From an uncultured Bacteroidales bacterium (lineage in GTDB: Bacteria; Bacteroidota; Bacteroidia; Bacteroidales; P3), in assembly GCA_937915785.1 (NCBI GenBank), contig CALGGY010000029.1, positions 1 through 45,304 on the forward strand: DNA of 45,304 nt. Direction: 5' to 3'. Position 1 is the first letter of the stretch. Each line of letters opens with the position of its first letter. The position numbers and the translations under genes were made by a program. Below, piece by piece: positions 15,141 through 24,800 of the stretch. Below the pieces are notes generated by a model. That model was not told where the DNA came from and did not search any database. It worked only from the letters and a program-made list of their open reading frames with translations.

Positions 15141-17279
15141 ATGTCGGACACTTCTCCCAAAAGCCATTCCAAAAACAAGTTGGAAACACCGGAAAGCACT
15201 ATGCCCACACCCACTACAAGGCGCTATGCTTGGCACAACCTTACCAACCAACAGATAGCCGCCCTTGAAAAAAACAACAACAACTGCGCCGACTGGAGCA
15301 AAATTTTTGTAACAGCTTCGTTCAATACCACTCTGGTTCGAAACAACACCTTCTGCGGCGTGATGCACATTGCCGACTTGGAAGATAAAATCCTGTCGTA
15401 CAACGGATTGGAATACCGCACCGGAATCAGGGGCTGCTACATAGCAAACTGCAACATCGGTGCCAATGCCGTTTTGCAAAACATCGGACGAGTGAAAAAC
15501 TATTCCGTTGGAAACGAGTGCGTTATAACCAACGTTTGCGAACTTGTAACCACTACCGACCCAAAATATGGCTGCGGCGTGGAGATTAAAGCGATGAACG
15601 AAGGTGGCAACCGCCATTTCAACACCTTTGCCGACATGCTCCCTGCAGACGCCTATCTGCAATGCAAGTTCATGGGCAACAAGCCGTTGCAAACAGCACT
15701 GCAATCCATCACCGCCGCCGAGAACAAAAAACTCCCACAGTGCGGAACAATTGGCGACAACTGCCTCATCCGCAACTGCAACACCATAGAAAACAGCAAC
15801 ATACTGCCTCACTGCCAAATAACAGGGGCAAACCTTATTAAAAACTCCACCATAAAATCGTCGGTCACAGAACCAACGGCCATCCTGCATGGGGTAATTC
15901 TGGAAGATTGCATAGTGGGATATTCATGCAACATTTTGGGAAACAGCATTGTACAAAAATCATTGCTTGGCAGCGACGTTACTGTAGAAAAGGGTGCCCG
16001 CATTATCAACACCATGGTGGGCGACAACTCCACCATTGCCTGCGCCGAAGTGCAAAATAGCATGCTGTTCCACTCGCACCAGCAGCACCACAACAACTCG
16101 TTCCTGATAGCCACCAGCCTGCTCGGACAAAGCAACATTGCCGCCGGCGTCACCATAGGTTCCAACCACAACAGCCGTACCGCTTGTGGCGAAATATTGG
16201 CCGGTCGTGGTTTCTGGCCGGGACTGTGCAGCAGTTTCAAACACCCAAGCCGCTTTGCCTCCTTTGCTCTCGTGGCCAAAGCCGACTACCAGCACGAACT
16301 GAACATACCCCTACCCTTTGCTTTGATAAACAACAATTTGCACTCAAACGAGCTGGAGATAATGCCCGCCTACTGGTGGATGTACAATATGTACGCCCTC
16401 GAACGCAACGAATACAAATTCCAACATCGCGACAAACGCATTGAAAAACAGCAAAATATCGAAAGCCACACACTGGCTCCCGACACTGCTGAGGAGATAA
16501 TAGCCGCCATTGCGCTGATAGAACTATGGGTGGGCACCGCCGCACATGCCGGAAAAAAAACAAAACTGTCGCGCAACATGCTCATCGAAAAAGGGCGCAA
16601 ACTACTCAAAACCAATCCCTCACAAGTGGAGCAACTCAAAGTTTTTGCCGAAGGCTTGGAAAACAGCCGTCGCAAAGTGCGCATCCTCAAAGCCCAAAAA
16701 GCCTACAATGCCTACCACCAGATGCTGCTACACTACGCTGTGGACACACTTACCGACTACTGCCACGACCATAGCTGGGAAAAAATAAAATCTCTCGCTT
16801 CGGACAACCAGCGAACAACCCGTTGGGTGAACCTTGGCGGACAGCTCATTGCCGGCCACGACTTCGACAACCTTTGCAGCGACATCGCATCGGACAAACT
16901 GTCCTCATGGCAACAGATTCACCAACGCTACAGGCAGCTTTGGCTCGACTACCCTCTGCAAAAATGCCACCACGCCTTTGACGTACTCACCATGCTCAAC
17001 AGCGGAAAAGCCTTGTCCAAAACCAATTGGAACGCAATGCTGAAACGCTTTGTCGACATTCAGGAGTACATTGCCCAACAAACACTGCTCACCCGCGATA
17101 AAGACTTCCAAAACTCTTTCTACACCTGCACTTTCGACAACTTTGAAGAACAAATTGCCGTGCTGGAAAGAATAGCCAACGACGAAGTGATAAAACGGAC
17201 CTTCCAAAATTTTATCAACTACAAAGAAAACATCTTACGCAATACCAAGCAAAAAAAACAATTAGTTTCGAACCAATAA
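15141..17279 (+). CDS. DUF4954 family left-handed beta-helix protein
   Basis: The 712-residue product matches DUF4954, a large Bacteroidetes family with hexapeptide-like repeats. An N-terminal segment (about 25-110) is followed by a long region of short Ile/Asn/Gly-rich repeats to about residue 380 (IGDNCLIRNCNTIENSNILP, ILEDCIVGYSCNILG, LLGSDVTVEKGARI). It resembles the beta-helix of sugar-nucleotide acyltransferases and nucleotidyltransferases. The conserved GRGFWPGLCSSFKHPSRFAS block follows, and the last 300 residues are mostly helical. I chose the ATG at 15141 because the upstream extension is low in complexity and contains the promoter. The nucleoside kinase gene starts 17 bases downstream and is probably cotranscribed. 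The function is unknown; nucleotide-sugar handling is only suggested by the fold. Confidence 0.85.
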   Translation: MSDTSPKSHSKNKLETPESTMPTPTTRRYAWHNLTNQQIAALEKNNNNCADWSKIFVTASFNTTLVRNNTFCGVMHIADLEDKILSYNGLEYRTGIRGCYIANCNIGANAVLQNIGRVKNYSVGNECVITNVCELVTTTDPKYGCGVEIKAMNEGGNRHFNTFADMLPADAYLQCKFMGNKPLQTALQSITAAENKKLPQCGTIGDNCLIRNCNTIENSNILPHCQITGANLIKNSTIKSSVTEPTAILHGVILEDCIVGYSCNILGNSIVQKSLLGSDVTVEKGARIINTMVGDNSTIACAEVQNSMLFHSHQQHHNNSFLIATSLLGQSNIAAGVTIGSNHNSRTACGEILAGRGFWPGLCSSFKHPSRFASFALVAKADYQHELNIPLPFALINNNLHSNELEIMPAYWWMYNMYALERNEYKFQHRDKRIEKQQNIESHTLAPDTAEEIIAAIALIELWVGTAAHAGKKTKLSRNMLIEKGRKLLKTNPSQVEQLKVFAEGLENSRRKVRILKAQKAYNAYHQMLLHYAVDTLTDYCHDHSWEKIKSLASDNQRTTRWVNLGGQLIAGHDFDNLCSDIASDKLSSWQQIHQRYRQLWLDYPLQKCHHAFDVLTMLNSGKALSKTNWNAMLKRFVDIQEYIAQQTLLTRDKDFQNSFYTCTFDNFEEQIAVLERIANDEVIKRTFQNFINYKENILRNTKQKKQLVSNQ

Positions 17280-17296
17280 ATATACCGACACCCATT

Positions 17297-18961
17297 ATGC
17301 AAACAGTAGAAATAATAATAAAAAACACCGACGAAACCATTTATGTACCATGTGGCACCACGCTACTGGAAATAGCCAAAAACTACAGGCACGTGGCGCA
17401 GTACCCCATAATTGGCGCATTGGTAAACAACACTATGGCCGACCTCAACTACTGCCTCTATACGCCCCGCACAGTACAATTTTTCGACATGTCGGACAAA
17501 ACCTCGGGCTACCGCATGTACATACACTCGCTTGCATTTATGCTATACAAGGCCGTTCGCGACTGCTACCCCTATGCACGCCTCGATGTGGTAAACTCGC
17601 TCACCAACGGTTTCTACTGCACCATAAGCGGAGCCGGCGACAACCAGATAGACATTGCCGCCAACGTGCGCAAACGCATGATAGAGCTGGTGGACCAAGA
17701 CCTGCCTTTTACAAGCACTCCCACCAACATGGCAAAAGCTCGCCAGATAATAGCCTCCACCGGAAACGAAGAGACAGAAAAACTCCTCGACAGCATACCC
17801 CAACTGTACACCACCATACAACGCATCGGCGACAACCCGCACAAAATAAACTGCAAACTTGTGCCTTCCACCTCGTACCTCAAGCTCTGGGATTTCCGCA
17901 TTTTCAGCGAAGGATACCTGCTGCAGTTCCCCAATTTCGACAACCCGTCGCTACTTAGCCTCTACAAAGAAACGCCGCGCATGTTCAAAATTTTCCAAGA
18001 ACACCACGACTGGCGCAAACTGCTGCACGTGTCGTTTGTAAACGACCTCAACCAAGCCGTGCGCGAAGGCAGGACCAACGACGTGATACACGTGTCCGAA
18101 GCACTGCACGAAAAAAAATACTCCACCATAGCCGACGCCATAAACCAACGCCGCGACAGCGTGAAAATAGTGCTGCTGGCCGGGCCATCGTCATCGGGCA
18201 AGACAACCTCGTGCCGCAGGCTGGGAGTGCAACTGTCGGTGCTCGGATACGACGTGCAGCAAATGTCGCTCGACGACTACTTCGTTGACCGCGAAAAAAC
18301 ACCGCGCCAACCAAACGGCGACTTCGACTTCGAGGCCATCGAAGCCCTCAACATCGAATTGCTCAACCAACACCTGCTACAACTCTCGGAAGGACAAGAA
18401 GTGGAAATACCCACCTACAACTTCATCACCGGAAAAAGCGAATACCTTGGCCGAAAACTGCGCCTTGGCAAAAACAGCATCCTCATTATGGAAGGTATAC
18501 ACGCACTCAACCCAAAGCTCACCGAACAGGTGCCCGACCACATGAAATTCAAAGTGGCAGTGTCGCCGTTCACACAAATATCCATCGACCGCCAAAACCT
18601 TATCCACACCTCCGACAACCGCATGATACGACGCATAGTGCGCGATTTCAACTTCCGCGGATACTCCGCCTACCAAACACTGAAACGCTGGGGCAGCGTG
18701 CGCGACGGCGAACGCAAACACATATTCCCTTTTCAGGAAAACGCCGACATTTTCTTCAACTCGGCTCTGCTTTACGAACTGGGAGTGCTAAAAGTTTACG
18801 CCGAACCGCTGCTGGAACGCGTGCCGCAGGACACACCCGAATACTCCGAAGCACGACGACTTATAAACTTCCTTGCTCTTTTCGAACCTATAAGCGACAA
18901 ATTTATCCCACCAACTTCCATTATGCGCGAATTCCTGGGCAACAGCAGCTTCGAATATTAA
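17297..18961 (+). CDS. Nucleoside (uridine-type) kinase with TGS domain
   Basis: The 554-residue cytoplasmic protein begins with a TGS-like domain (about residues 1-65) and a threonyl-tRNA synthetase second-additional-domain-like region (to about 220). The C-terminal half is a P-loop kinase of the uridine/phosphoribulokinase family. It has Walker A GPSSSGKTTSCRRL near residue 300, the substrate loop SLDDYFVDREKTPRQPNGD, IEIPTYNF-type sequence (VEIPTYNFITG) and ILIMEGIHALNP. This TGS plus kinase layout is a known Bacteroidetes and Firmicutes family annotated as nucleoside kinase; the exact substrate is not established from sequence. It follows the DUF4954 gene by 17 bases. Confidence 0.9.
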   Translation: MQTVEIIIKNTDETIYVPCGTTLLEIAKNYRHVAQYPIIGALVNNTMADLNYCLYTPRTVQFFDMSDKTSGYRMYIHSLAFMLYKAVRDCYPYARLDVVNSLTNGFYCTISGAGDNQIDIAANVRKRMIELVDQDLPFTSTPTNMAKARQIIASTGNEETEKLLDSIPQLYTTIQRIGDNPHKINCKLVPSTSYLKLWDFRIFSEGYLLQFPNFDNPSLLSLYKETPRMFKIFQEHHDWRKLLHVSFVNDLNQAVREGRTNDVIHVSEALHEKKYSTIADAINQRRDSVKIVLLAGPSSSGKTTSCRRLGVQLSVLGYDVQQMSLDDYFVDREKTPRQPNGDFDFEAIEALNIELLNQHLLQLSEGQEVEIPTYNFITGKSEYLGRKLRLGKNSILIMEGIHALNPKLTEQVPDHMKFKVAVSPFTQISIDRQNLIHTSDNRMIRRIVRDFNFRGYSAYQTLKRWGSVRDGERKHIFPFQENADIFFNSALLYELGVLKVYAEPLLERVPQDTPEYSEARRLINFLALFEPISDKFIPPTSIMREFLGNSSFEY

Positions 18962-19154
18962 AAAAACAAATGCAAAAAAATAGCATTTGAAAGTTACTTA
19001 AAGACATGCCAAATACCACTCGGAAAAACATTTTTAACACGACAAAACATCCTTCACACAGCACAAAAACACTCCAAAAAGAAAATTCCGTACAACAGAA
19101 CCGCCATTTCGCACATTTTGCAACTATCAGTGCCTGAAAACAATTTTTTCGTAA

Positions 19155-19162
19155 TATCTTTG
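19155..19162 (+). promoter_or_regulatory. -7 element of the SIMPL gene
   Basis: TATCTTTG matches the -7 consensus and lies about 55 bases before the ATG at 19217. No good -33 box is found at the expected distance. Confidence 0.5.
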
Positions 19163-19216
19163 CAAAACAAAATTGAAAAATAAATTATTAAACACAATCA
19201 AAAAACAATCAACATC

Positions 19217-19957
19217 ATGGACAAAACAAAAATCACCATCGCAGCAATCCTTGGAGTGTGCTTCACTCTGGCTTTCGTATTTGTAGGCAGCTACATCTAC
19301 AAATCGAAGAAACCCGTCAAAACCGTTTCCGTTATCGGTCTGGCCGAAAAGGACTTCGTATCCGACCTCATCGTCTGGGACCTCAGCTTCAGCTCGCAGG
19401 ACATGAACCAACGTACCGCCTACGCCGACATAAAAAACAAAACAAAGGTGGTGAAACAATTCCTTGCCGACAAGAACATTGACACCAAAGAGTGCCTTTT
19501 CAAAGCCTTGAACACCGAAAAAGAGTTCGACTACTACTACGACAAAGAGGCCGAACGCTCTTTCTCGCGGTTTGCCGGATACAAAATAACCCAGCACGTG
19601 CGTATCGAGTCCTACGACGTGGAGAAAGTGGAGGAGGCCTACCTCGAAATCTCCGACCTTCTGGACAAAGGTGTTGACGTGGACGCCAGCAGCCCCGACT
19701 ACTACTACACCAAACTCTCCGACCTCAAGATAGAGATGCTTGCACAAGCCTCCGAAGACGCCCGCACCCGCGCCGAAACCATCGTTAAAAACGCCGGCGG
19801 CACCATCAAAGGCCTGCAGTCGGCAAACATGGGCGTTTTCCAGATAACAGCCCCCAACTCATCCGACGAAGACTACAGCTGGGGCGGAACCTTCAACACC
19901 AGCTCCAAGGCAAAACGCGCCAGCATCAACATGCGCCTCACCTACCTGATTAAATAA
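19217..19957 (+). CDS. SIMPL (DUF541) domain-containing protein
   Basis: The 246-residue protein has an N-terminal membrane anchor or uncleaved signal (about residues 6-28, ITIAAILGVCFTLAFVFVG) followed by KKPVKTVSVIGLAEKDFVSD, the opening strand of a SIMPL/DUF541 domain. The remainder keeps the family pattern, including EDARTRAETIVKNAGGTIKG and GVFQITAPNS. SIMPL proteins form periplasmic or surface beta-alpha structures; some are linked to oxidative stress or innate-immune signalling, but the general role is unsettled. The gene has its own -7 element and is not obviously cotranscribed with its neighbours. Confidence 0.9.
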   Translation: MDKTKITIAAILGVCFTLAFVFVGSYIYKSKKPVKTVSVIGLAEKDFVSDLIVWDLSFSSQDMNQRTAYADIKNKTKVVKQFLADKNIDTKECLFKALNTEKEFDYYYDKEAERSFSRFAGYKITQHVRIESYDVEKVEEAYLEISDLLDKGVDVDASSPDYYYTKLSDLKIEMLAQASEDARTRAETIVKNAGGTIKGLQSANMGVFQITAPNSSDEDYSWGGTFNTSSKAKRASINMRLTYLIK

Positions 19958-20033
19958 CACTCTGACTCTCACCACACTACCTTTTATTTTGGGCAATGTT
20001 GCATTTTTTTACCCAAATATGAAAAAAATATAG

Positions 20034-20041
20034 TACCTTTG
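20034..20041 (+). promoter_or_regulatory. -7 element of the DUF3127 gene
   Basis: TACCTTTG matches TAnnTTTG and is placed 62 bases before the ATG at 20104. The -33 box is not clear. Confidence 0.5.
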
Positions 20042-20103
20042 TGGATATGTTTATACGACACTTTATTATTGCAAGTAATTACAAATAAATTTTTTAGAAC
20101 GAT

Positions 20104-20547
20104 ATGGAGATAATAGGAAAATTGATGCAGATTTTGCCCAAGCAAAGTGGCGAAAGTGCAAGAGGAACATGGGTTAGAGGAGGTTTTGTTATCGAAACTC
20201 AGGAACAATTCCCAAGAATGGTGGCATTCACCATGTTTGGCGAAGACCGTGCCGCCATGATAGACGGCATTGCCATCGGCACACAAATCAACGTACATTT
20301 CTCGCCCGAATCGCGCGAGTACCAAGGCCGCTGGTACACCGACCTGCGCTGTTTCAGAGTGGACACATTTACACCGGCACAAGCACAGACTGCCGCCGGC
20401 GGTTTCCAGCCCGCAGCAGCTCCTGCTCCGCAGCCTATGGCAGCACCTCAGGCACCGGCTCCTGCCGCTCCCGATTTCGCTTCGGCTCCGCAACAACCCG
20501 CATCCGGCGACTCGCAAATGCCCGTGGCAGACGACCTGCCGTTCTAA
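20104..20547 (+). CDS. DUF3127 OB-fold-like protein with SSB-like tip
   Basis: The 147-residue protein has an N-terminal DUF3127 domain of about 90 residues (MEIIGKLMQILPKQSGES, GGFVIETQEQFPRMVAFTMF, YQGRWYTDLRCFRV). It looks like a small OB-fold related to single-stranded DNA-binding proteins. A disordered Ala/Pro/Gln linker of about 45 residues follows, ending in the acidic tip VADDLPF. That ending closely resembles the SSB C-terminal peptide (DDDIPF), which recruits DNA-repair and replication proteins. Function is not established for DUF3127; an SSB-related role is inference from architecture. A strong terminator follows at 20571-20610. Confidence 0.85.
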   Translation: MEIIGKLMQILPKQSGESARGTWVRGGFVIETQEQFPRMVAFTMFGEDRAAMIDGIAIGTQINVHFSPESREYQGRWYTDLRCFRVDTFTPAQAQTAAGGFQPAAAPAPQPMAAPQAPAPAAPDFASAPQQPASGDSQMPVADDLPF

Positions 20548-20570
20548 CAATCTAAAAAAACGTCATCAAA

Positions 20571-20610
20571 AAAAATCTCCGGTTCGCGACGCTCAATCGG
20601 AGATTTTTTT
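20571..20610 (+). terminator. Terminator after the DUF3127 gene
   Basis: AAAAATCTCCG and CGGAGATTTTT form an eleven-base-pair stem around a 16-base loop, ending in a T run. It lies 24 bases after the DUF3127 stop and before the TrmH gene. Confidence 0.85.
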
Positions 20611-20635
20611 TATTTCAAAAACAACTGCTCATAAC

Positions 20636-21427
20636 ATGGACATAATACAAATCAACAACCCCCTCGATGAGGCGCTTACTCCGTACATGCGACTCACCGA
20701 AGCCCAGCTGCTCAACCGTCTGCACCCCGAAAACGGCATCTTTATCTGCGAAAGCATCAAAGTGATACGCGTGGCGCTGGAACATGGACTGGAGCCTGTG
20801 TCCTTTTTGTGCGAAGAAAAATTTATCGACACCCACATACGCCAGCTGTCGCCAAAAGTGCCGGTATATACCGCCTCGCGCGAAATACTGCGGCAAATAA
20901 CGGGCTATGAGCTGAGTCGCGGGGTATTGTGCGCCATGCGCAGGCCACAACTGCCAACAGCCGACCAAATACTATCCTCCAGCAAACGGGTGGCAATCCT
21001 CGATGCTGTAGTCAATTCCGAAAACACAGGCTCCATTTTCCGCTCTGCTGCAGCCTTGGGCATCGATGCTGTTCTGCTTACACGCACCTGCTGCGACCCT
21101 CTGGTGCGACGAGCCTGCCGCGTGAGCATGGGCACAGTGTTTCAAGTGCCGTGGACTTTTCTCGATTCGTACAACACCCTAAAAAACAACAACTTTACCA
21201 TTATTGCCATGGCTTTGTCCAACAATTCGGTAGATATAAGCGACACCGCTCTTAAAAGCCATCACAAATTTGCCATAGTGCTTGGCGCCGAAGGTGACGG
21301 CCTGCCAGACAACGTTCTCAGCCAAGCCGACTTTGTGGCCAAAATACCCATGCATAACGGCGTTGACTCTCTGAACGTGGCAGCAGCCTCGGCCGTGGTG
21401 TTTTGGGAACTTGCAAAACAATTATAA
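20636..21427 (+). CDS. TrmH-family RNA 2'-O-methyltransferase
   Basis: The 263-residue protein is a SPOUT (TrmH/SpoU) methyltransferase acting on rRNA or tRNA with S-adenosylmethionine. The N-terminal substrate-binding part (about 1-105) includes NGIFICESIKVIRVALEHGL. The knot domain shows motif 1 LDAVVNSENTGSIFRSAAALG, motif 2 FAIVLGAEGDGLPDNVL and motif 3 IPMHNGVDSLNVAAASAVVFWE. The open frame extends upstream through the DUF3127 gene and its terminator, so I took the ATG at 20636, which gives the normal family start. The exact RNA target cannot be told from sequence. Confidence 0.93.
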   Translation: MDIIQINNPLDEALTPYMRLTEAQLLNRLHPENGIFICESIKVIRVALEHGLEPVSFLCEEKFIDTHIRQLSPKVPVYTASREILRQITGYELSRGVLCAMRRPQLPTADQILSSSKRVAILDAVVNSENTGSIFRSAAALGIDAVLLTRTCCDPLVRRACRVSMGTVFQVPWTFLDSYNTLKNNNFTIIAMALSNNSVDISDTALKSHHKFAIVLGAEGDGLPDNVLSQADFVAKIPMHNGVDSLNVAAASAVVFWELAKQL

Positions 21428-21467
21428 CTTGCCCATACAAAACTTTTCGACACGCTCTATTGCATAT

Positions 21468-21501
21468 AAAAAAGGGTTGCACAAAAGTGCAACCCTTTTT
21501 T
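21468..21501. terminator. Bidirectional terminator between convergent genes
   Basis: A perfect stem (AAAAAAGGGTTGCAC with GTGCAACCCTTTTTT) around an AAAA loop lies between the plus-strand TrmH gene and the minus-strand PG0541 gene. It has A and T runs on its two sides and so can end transcripts from both directions. Confidence 0.9.
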
Positions 21502-21537
21502 GCCATTGTCAAGTTCAGATGTATGACCAACTGTTGC

Positions 21538-21831
21538 TCACATCATTTGCTCGATGGTCCACACAAAAGCGCGGATACCCACTTCGGGGTTGCGTTTGTC
21601 GAGCTTGTGCACCATGCGCAGCAGGTTGTCCACCTTGTCGTCGTCCACCACGGTAAGCACGGCGGAGTTCATTTCGGGCCACGTGTGTGTGCCGCGGTGT
21701 GGTTCGCCTTCCACACTGCCACGTCCCTGTACGTTCTCCCATTGCGAAAAACCGCGTATCCCTAATTCGTCGAGCATGAACTCCACACGCTCGTTGTTGG
21801 CTTGGTTATATACAATCAGTACTGCTCTCAT
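21538..21831 (-). CDS. PG0541 family transporter-associated protein
   Basis: The 97-residue cytoplasmic protein matches the PG0541 family, named after a Porphyromonas gingivalis gene that follows an RND efflux operon. It has a ferredoxin-like, P-II-type pattern (MRAVLIVYNQANNERVEFML, then MNSAVLTVVDDDKVDNLLRM). Its ATG lies 26 bases inside the 3' end of the RND permease gene, so the two are translationally linked. A regulatory or accessory role for the pump is suggested only by this constant neighbourhood. Confidence 0.88.
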   Translation of the reverse strand: MRAVLIVYNQANNERVEFMLDELGIRGFSQWENVQGRGSVEGEPHRGTHTWPEMNSAVLTVVDDDKVDNLLRMVHKLDKRNPEVGIRAFVWTIEQMM

Positions 21832-24800
21832 TGCTGTTCGTGTTTTGGTTTGGTGTGATGGTTTGTTTTGCAGGTTCGTTGTCGTCCTCTATCTGCATGA
21901 AAATAAATTTCTTTCGGCGTTTGGCCTCTTTTTCGTGTTCGCCTTTGCGGTTGAACACGCCATAAAGCACGGGCACCACTATCAGGGTTACCAGCGTGGA
22001 CACGAGCAAACCGCCTATCACCACGAGTCCCATGGTGGTCCACAGCTCGGAGCCTTCGGAGGTGGAAGTAGCCATGGGTATCATACCCAGTATGGTGGTG
22101 AAAGCCGTCATCAGCACAGGACGCAGACGACTTTGTCCGCTCACGGCAATAGCCTCGTTCAACGGCATGTTGCGCTCACGCATCAGGTTGATGTAGTCCA
22201 CCAGCACAATACCGTTCTTAACCACTATACCGATAAGCAGGATAAGACCCAACAAGCCAATCATATCGATGTTGTTGCCCGTAAAGAACATCATCAGCAC
22301 CACACCGCTTATGGCGAATGGTATGGAGAACATGATGATGAAGGGTTTTGAGAAACTTTCGAACTGCGATGCCATAACGATGTACACAAGCATTATGATA
22401 AGTGCGCCAAGCATCATCATGTCGCGGGTAGAATCCTGTTGGTCTTTGTAGTTACCGGCAAGGTCCACGTGAATTTCGGAAGGTATGTTCATCTGCTCCA
22501 GCTCGGATTCCACGCCATGTGCCAGTTCCTGCAACGAAGTGTTGTAGGGCATCACGGTGAGGGTGAGGTAGCGCTGGCGGTTTTTGCGTTCTATGGTGGG
22601 TGGGCACCAGTATTCCTCTATAGTGGCCAACTCGTTTAGTTTTATTATCTTGCCTGTGGGCGTGGGTATCGAAAGTTGCTCTATGTCCGTTATCGACGAG
22701 CGGTACTTCTCCTGCAGGCGCACCAGTATGTTGTACTCCTCGCCGTCCTCTTTCAGGTATCCGGCCAGCATGCCGTTCACACGGTTGCGCACGTACATTG
22801 CCACTGCCGAACCGCTGAGCCCGTGCAGTGCCAGTTTCTGCTTGTCGAAGGTTATTTTCAGTTCGGCGCGGTCCTCGTCGCGGCTTATCTTCATGTCGCG
22901 GGCGCCGGGCACGTTCTGTTCTATGCGTTTGCGCAGGTCTTGTGTAAAGGCCGTGGTCTGGTCGAAATCATAGCCGAAAATCTCCACCGAAAGGGAGTTG
23001 TTGCTGCCCATGCCCATGCCGCCTTGATTCACCTGACAGGTGACAATTTCTGGGTATTCGGCAAAGCATTTGCGCAGCTCCTCCTGCATGTCGAAAATAC
23101 TCTTTTCGCGGTCGTATTTCTTGGTGCAGCGTACTGTCATTGATATTTTGTTGTTGGTGGTGGCGCTGAAAAGTGCTGCCATGCCGGCATCGTCGTTGGA
23201 GCCTGCCGAGGTGGACACCACTAACACGTCGTCGCCCAGTATACGGTATATGTCGTCCTCCATGTGGCGGGCGGTTTTCAGGGTCTCTTCAATACGTGTG
23301 CCGCGTTGCAGCTCGGCAGTGATGCTCATTCGGCCGTTGTCCTGCTCTTTCATAAAGTCCATGCCTATCGTGCCAAGCACCATGGGCAGTATCGAAACCA
23401 CAAAGAATACCAGTGCTATGAGCAGTGTTATGCGTTTGTGACGCAGGCACCAGCGCAGAAGGTTGGCGTAGGCGGCGTCGATGGAGTTGAATACACGTCC
23501 TATGGTCTTGTCGAAAGTAAATTTCTTCTGAGCCTGTTTTTCCTCTGCCTCTTTGCGGGCCTCCTCGGTAAGGTAGAAAGGCTTTTCCTTGAGCATTTTC
23601 GACGACAGCATGGGTATCAGCGTTATGGCTGCCGTGGTGGAAACGCACACCACTATGGTAACAATCCAGCCAAGCTCTTTCATAAAAATACCCATCATGC
23701 CGGGCAGCATGGTAAGTGGCACAAACACAGCCACAAGCACAAGGGTGGTGGCTATAACGGAAGTCCACACCTCGTTAGTGGCGCAGATGGCCGCCTCGCG
23801 CGGATTTTCGCCACGTTCTATGTGCTTGGATATGTTTTCAAGCACCACAATGGCGTCGTCCACCACCATGCCTATGGCCACCGTTAGCGAGGCCAACGAA
23901 ATGATATTCAGCGAGCTGTCGACCAAAAGCAGATATATGAACGATGTTACAAGCGATATTGGAATGGTAAGCGATATGATAATGGTGGCACGCCAGTTGC
24001 CGAGGAAAATCAGCACCACAAGTATCACAAACAGCAGGGCGTAGAATATGGATTCGGTGAGGCCGTTGATGGCGTTCACTATCTCTTCGGAGCCGTCGCG
24101 TATGTTGGTAATTTCGATGTCGGGGGGCAGGGTTTTCTTAATCTTTTCCATCTCGGCACGCACCTCGCGGGCAATCTGCACGGTGTTGGCGCCAGTCTGT
24201 TTGGTGATGATGAGGCGCGCTCCGTCGTGACGGTTGATTTTTTCGTCGAGCGAAAGGTCTTTGATGGTGTCGCGCACTGTGGCCACGTCGCGCACAAAAA
24301 TCTGTTTGCCCATAGGCGTGGTGGCAATGGCAATGTCGCTTATTTCGGAGCTTTCCACATATTCGCCTTTCACACGCATCTGGTATTGCTCCTTGCCCAT
24401 TTTCACGGTACCGGAGGCAAGGTCCAAGTTGTTGGTACTGATGGCGTTGCCCACCTGTTCAAGGCTAAGTCCGTAGGCGTCGAGCTGCTTGGGGTCGAGG
24501 TCGATATAAACGTAACGTTCGGGGGCACCGCTCACGGTGATGTTGCCTATGCCGTCGATGCGGTTGAGCACGTTCACCACGTTGTCCTCCAATATGCGGT
24601 CGAGGCCAGAGTAGCTCTCCTTGGCGGTAAAACCGTAAACCATGACGGGCATTGCCGACGAGTTGAGTTTCAGTATCATGGGACGCGTTACGCCGTCGGG
24701 CAGGTTGTCGTACACAAGGTCCACATACGAGCGTATGTCGTTCAAAGCCTCGTCGATGTCGGAGCCCCACTCAAACTCCAGCGTTACCACCGACAGGTTG

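Noticed and set aside
18967..18989. CAAATGC-N9-GCATTTG hairpin as terminator of the nucleoside kinase gene
   Set aside because: The stem is weak and AT-rich and no T run follows, so it cannot be called a terminator with confidence.
19006..19137. A 43-codon plus-strand frame between the nucleoside kinase and SIMPL genes
   Set aside because: No ribosome binding site or promoter, a low-complexity Lys/Thr/Asn/His-rich translation and no recognisable family; it reads as AT-rich intergenic DNA.
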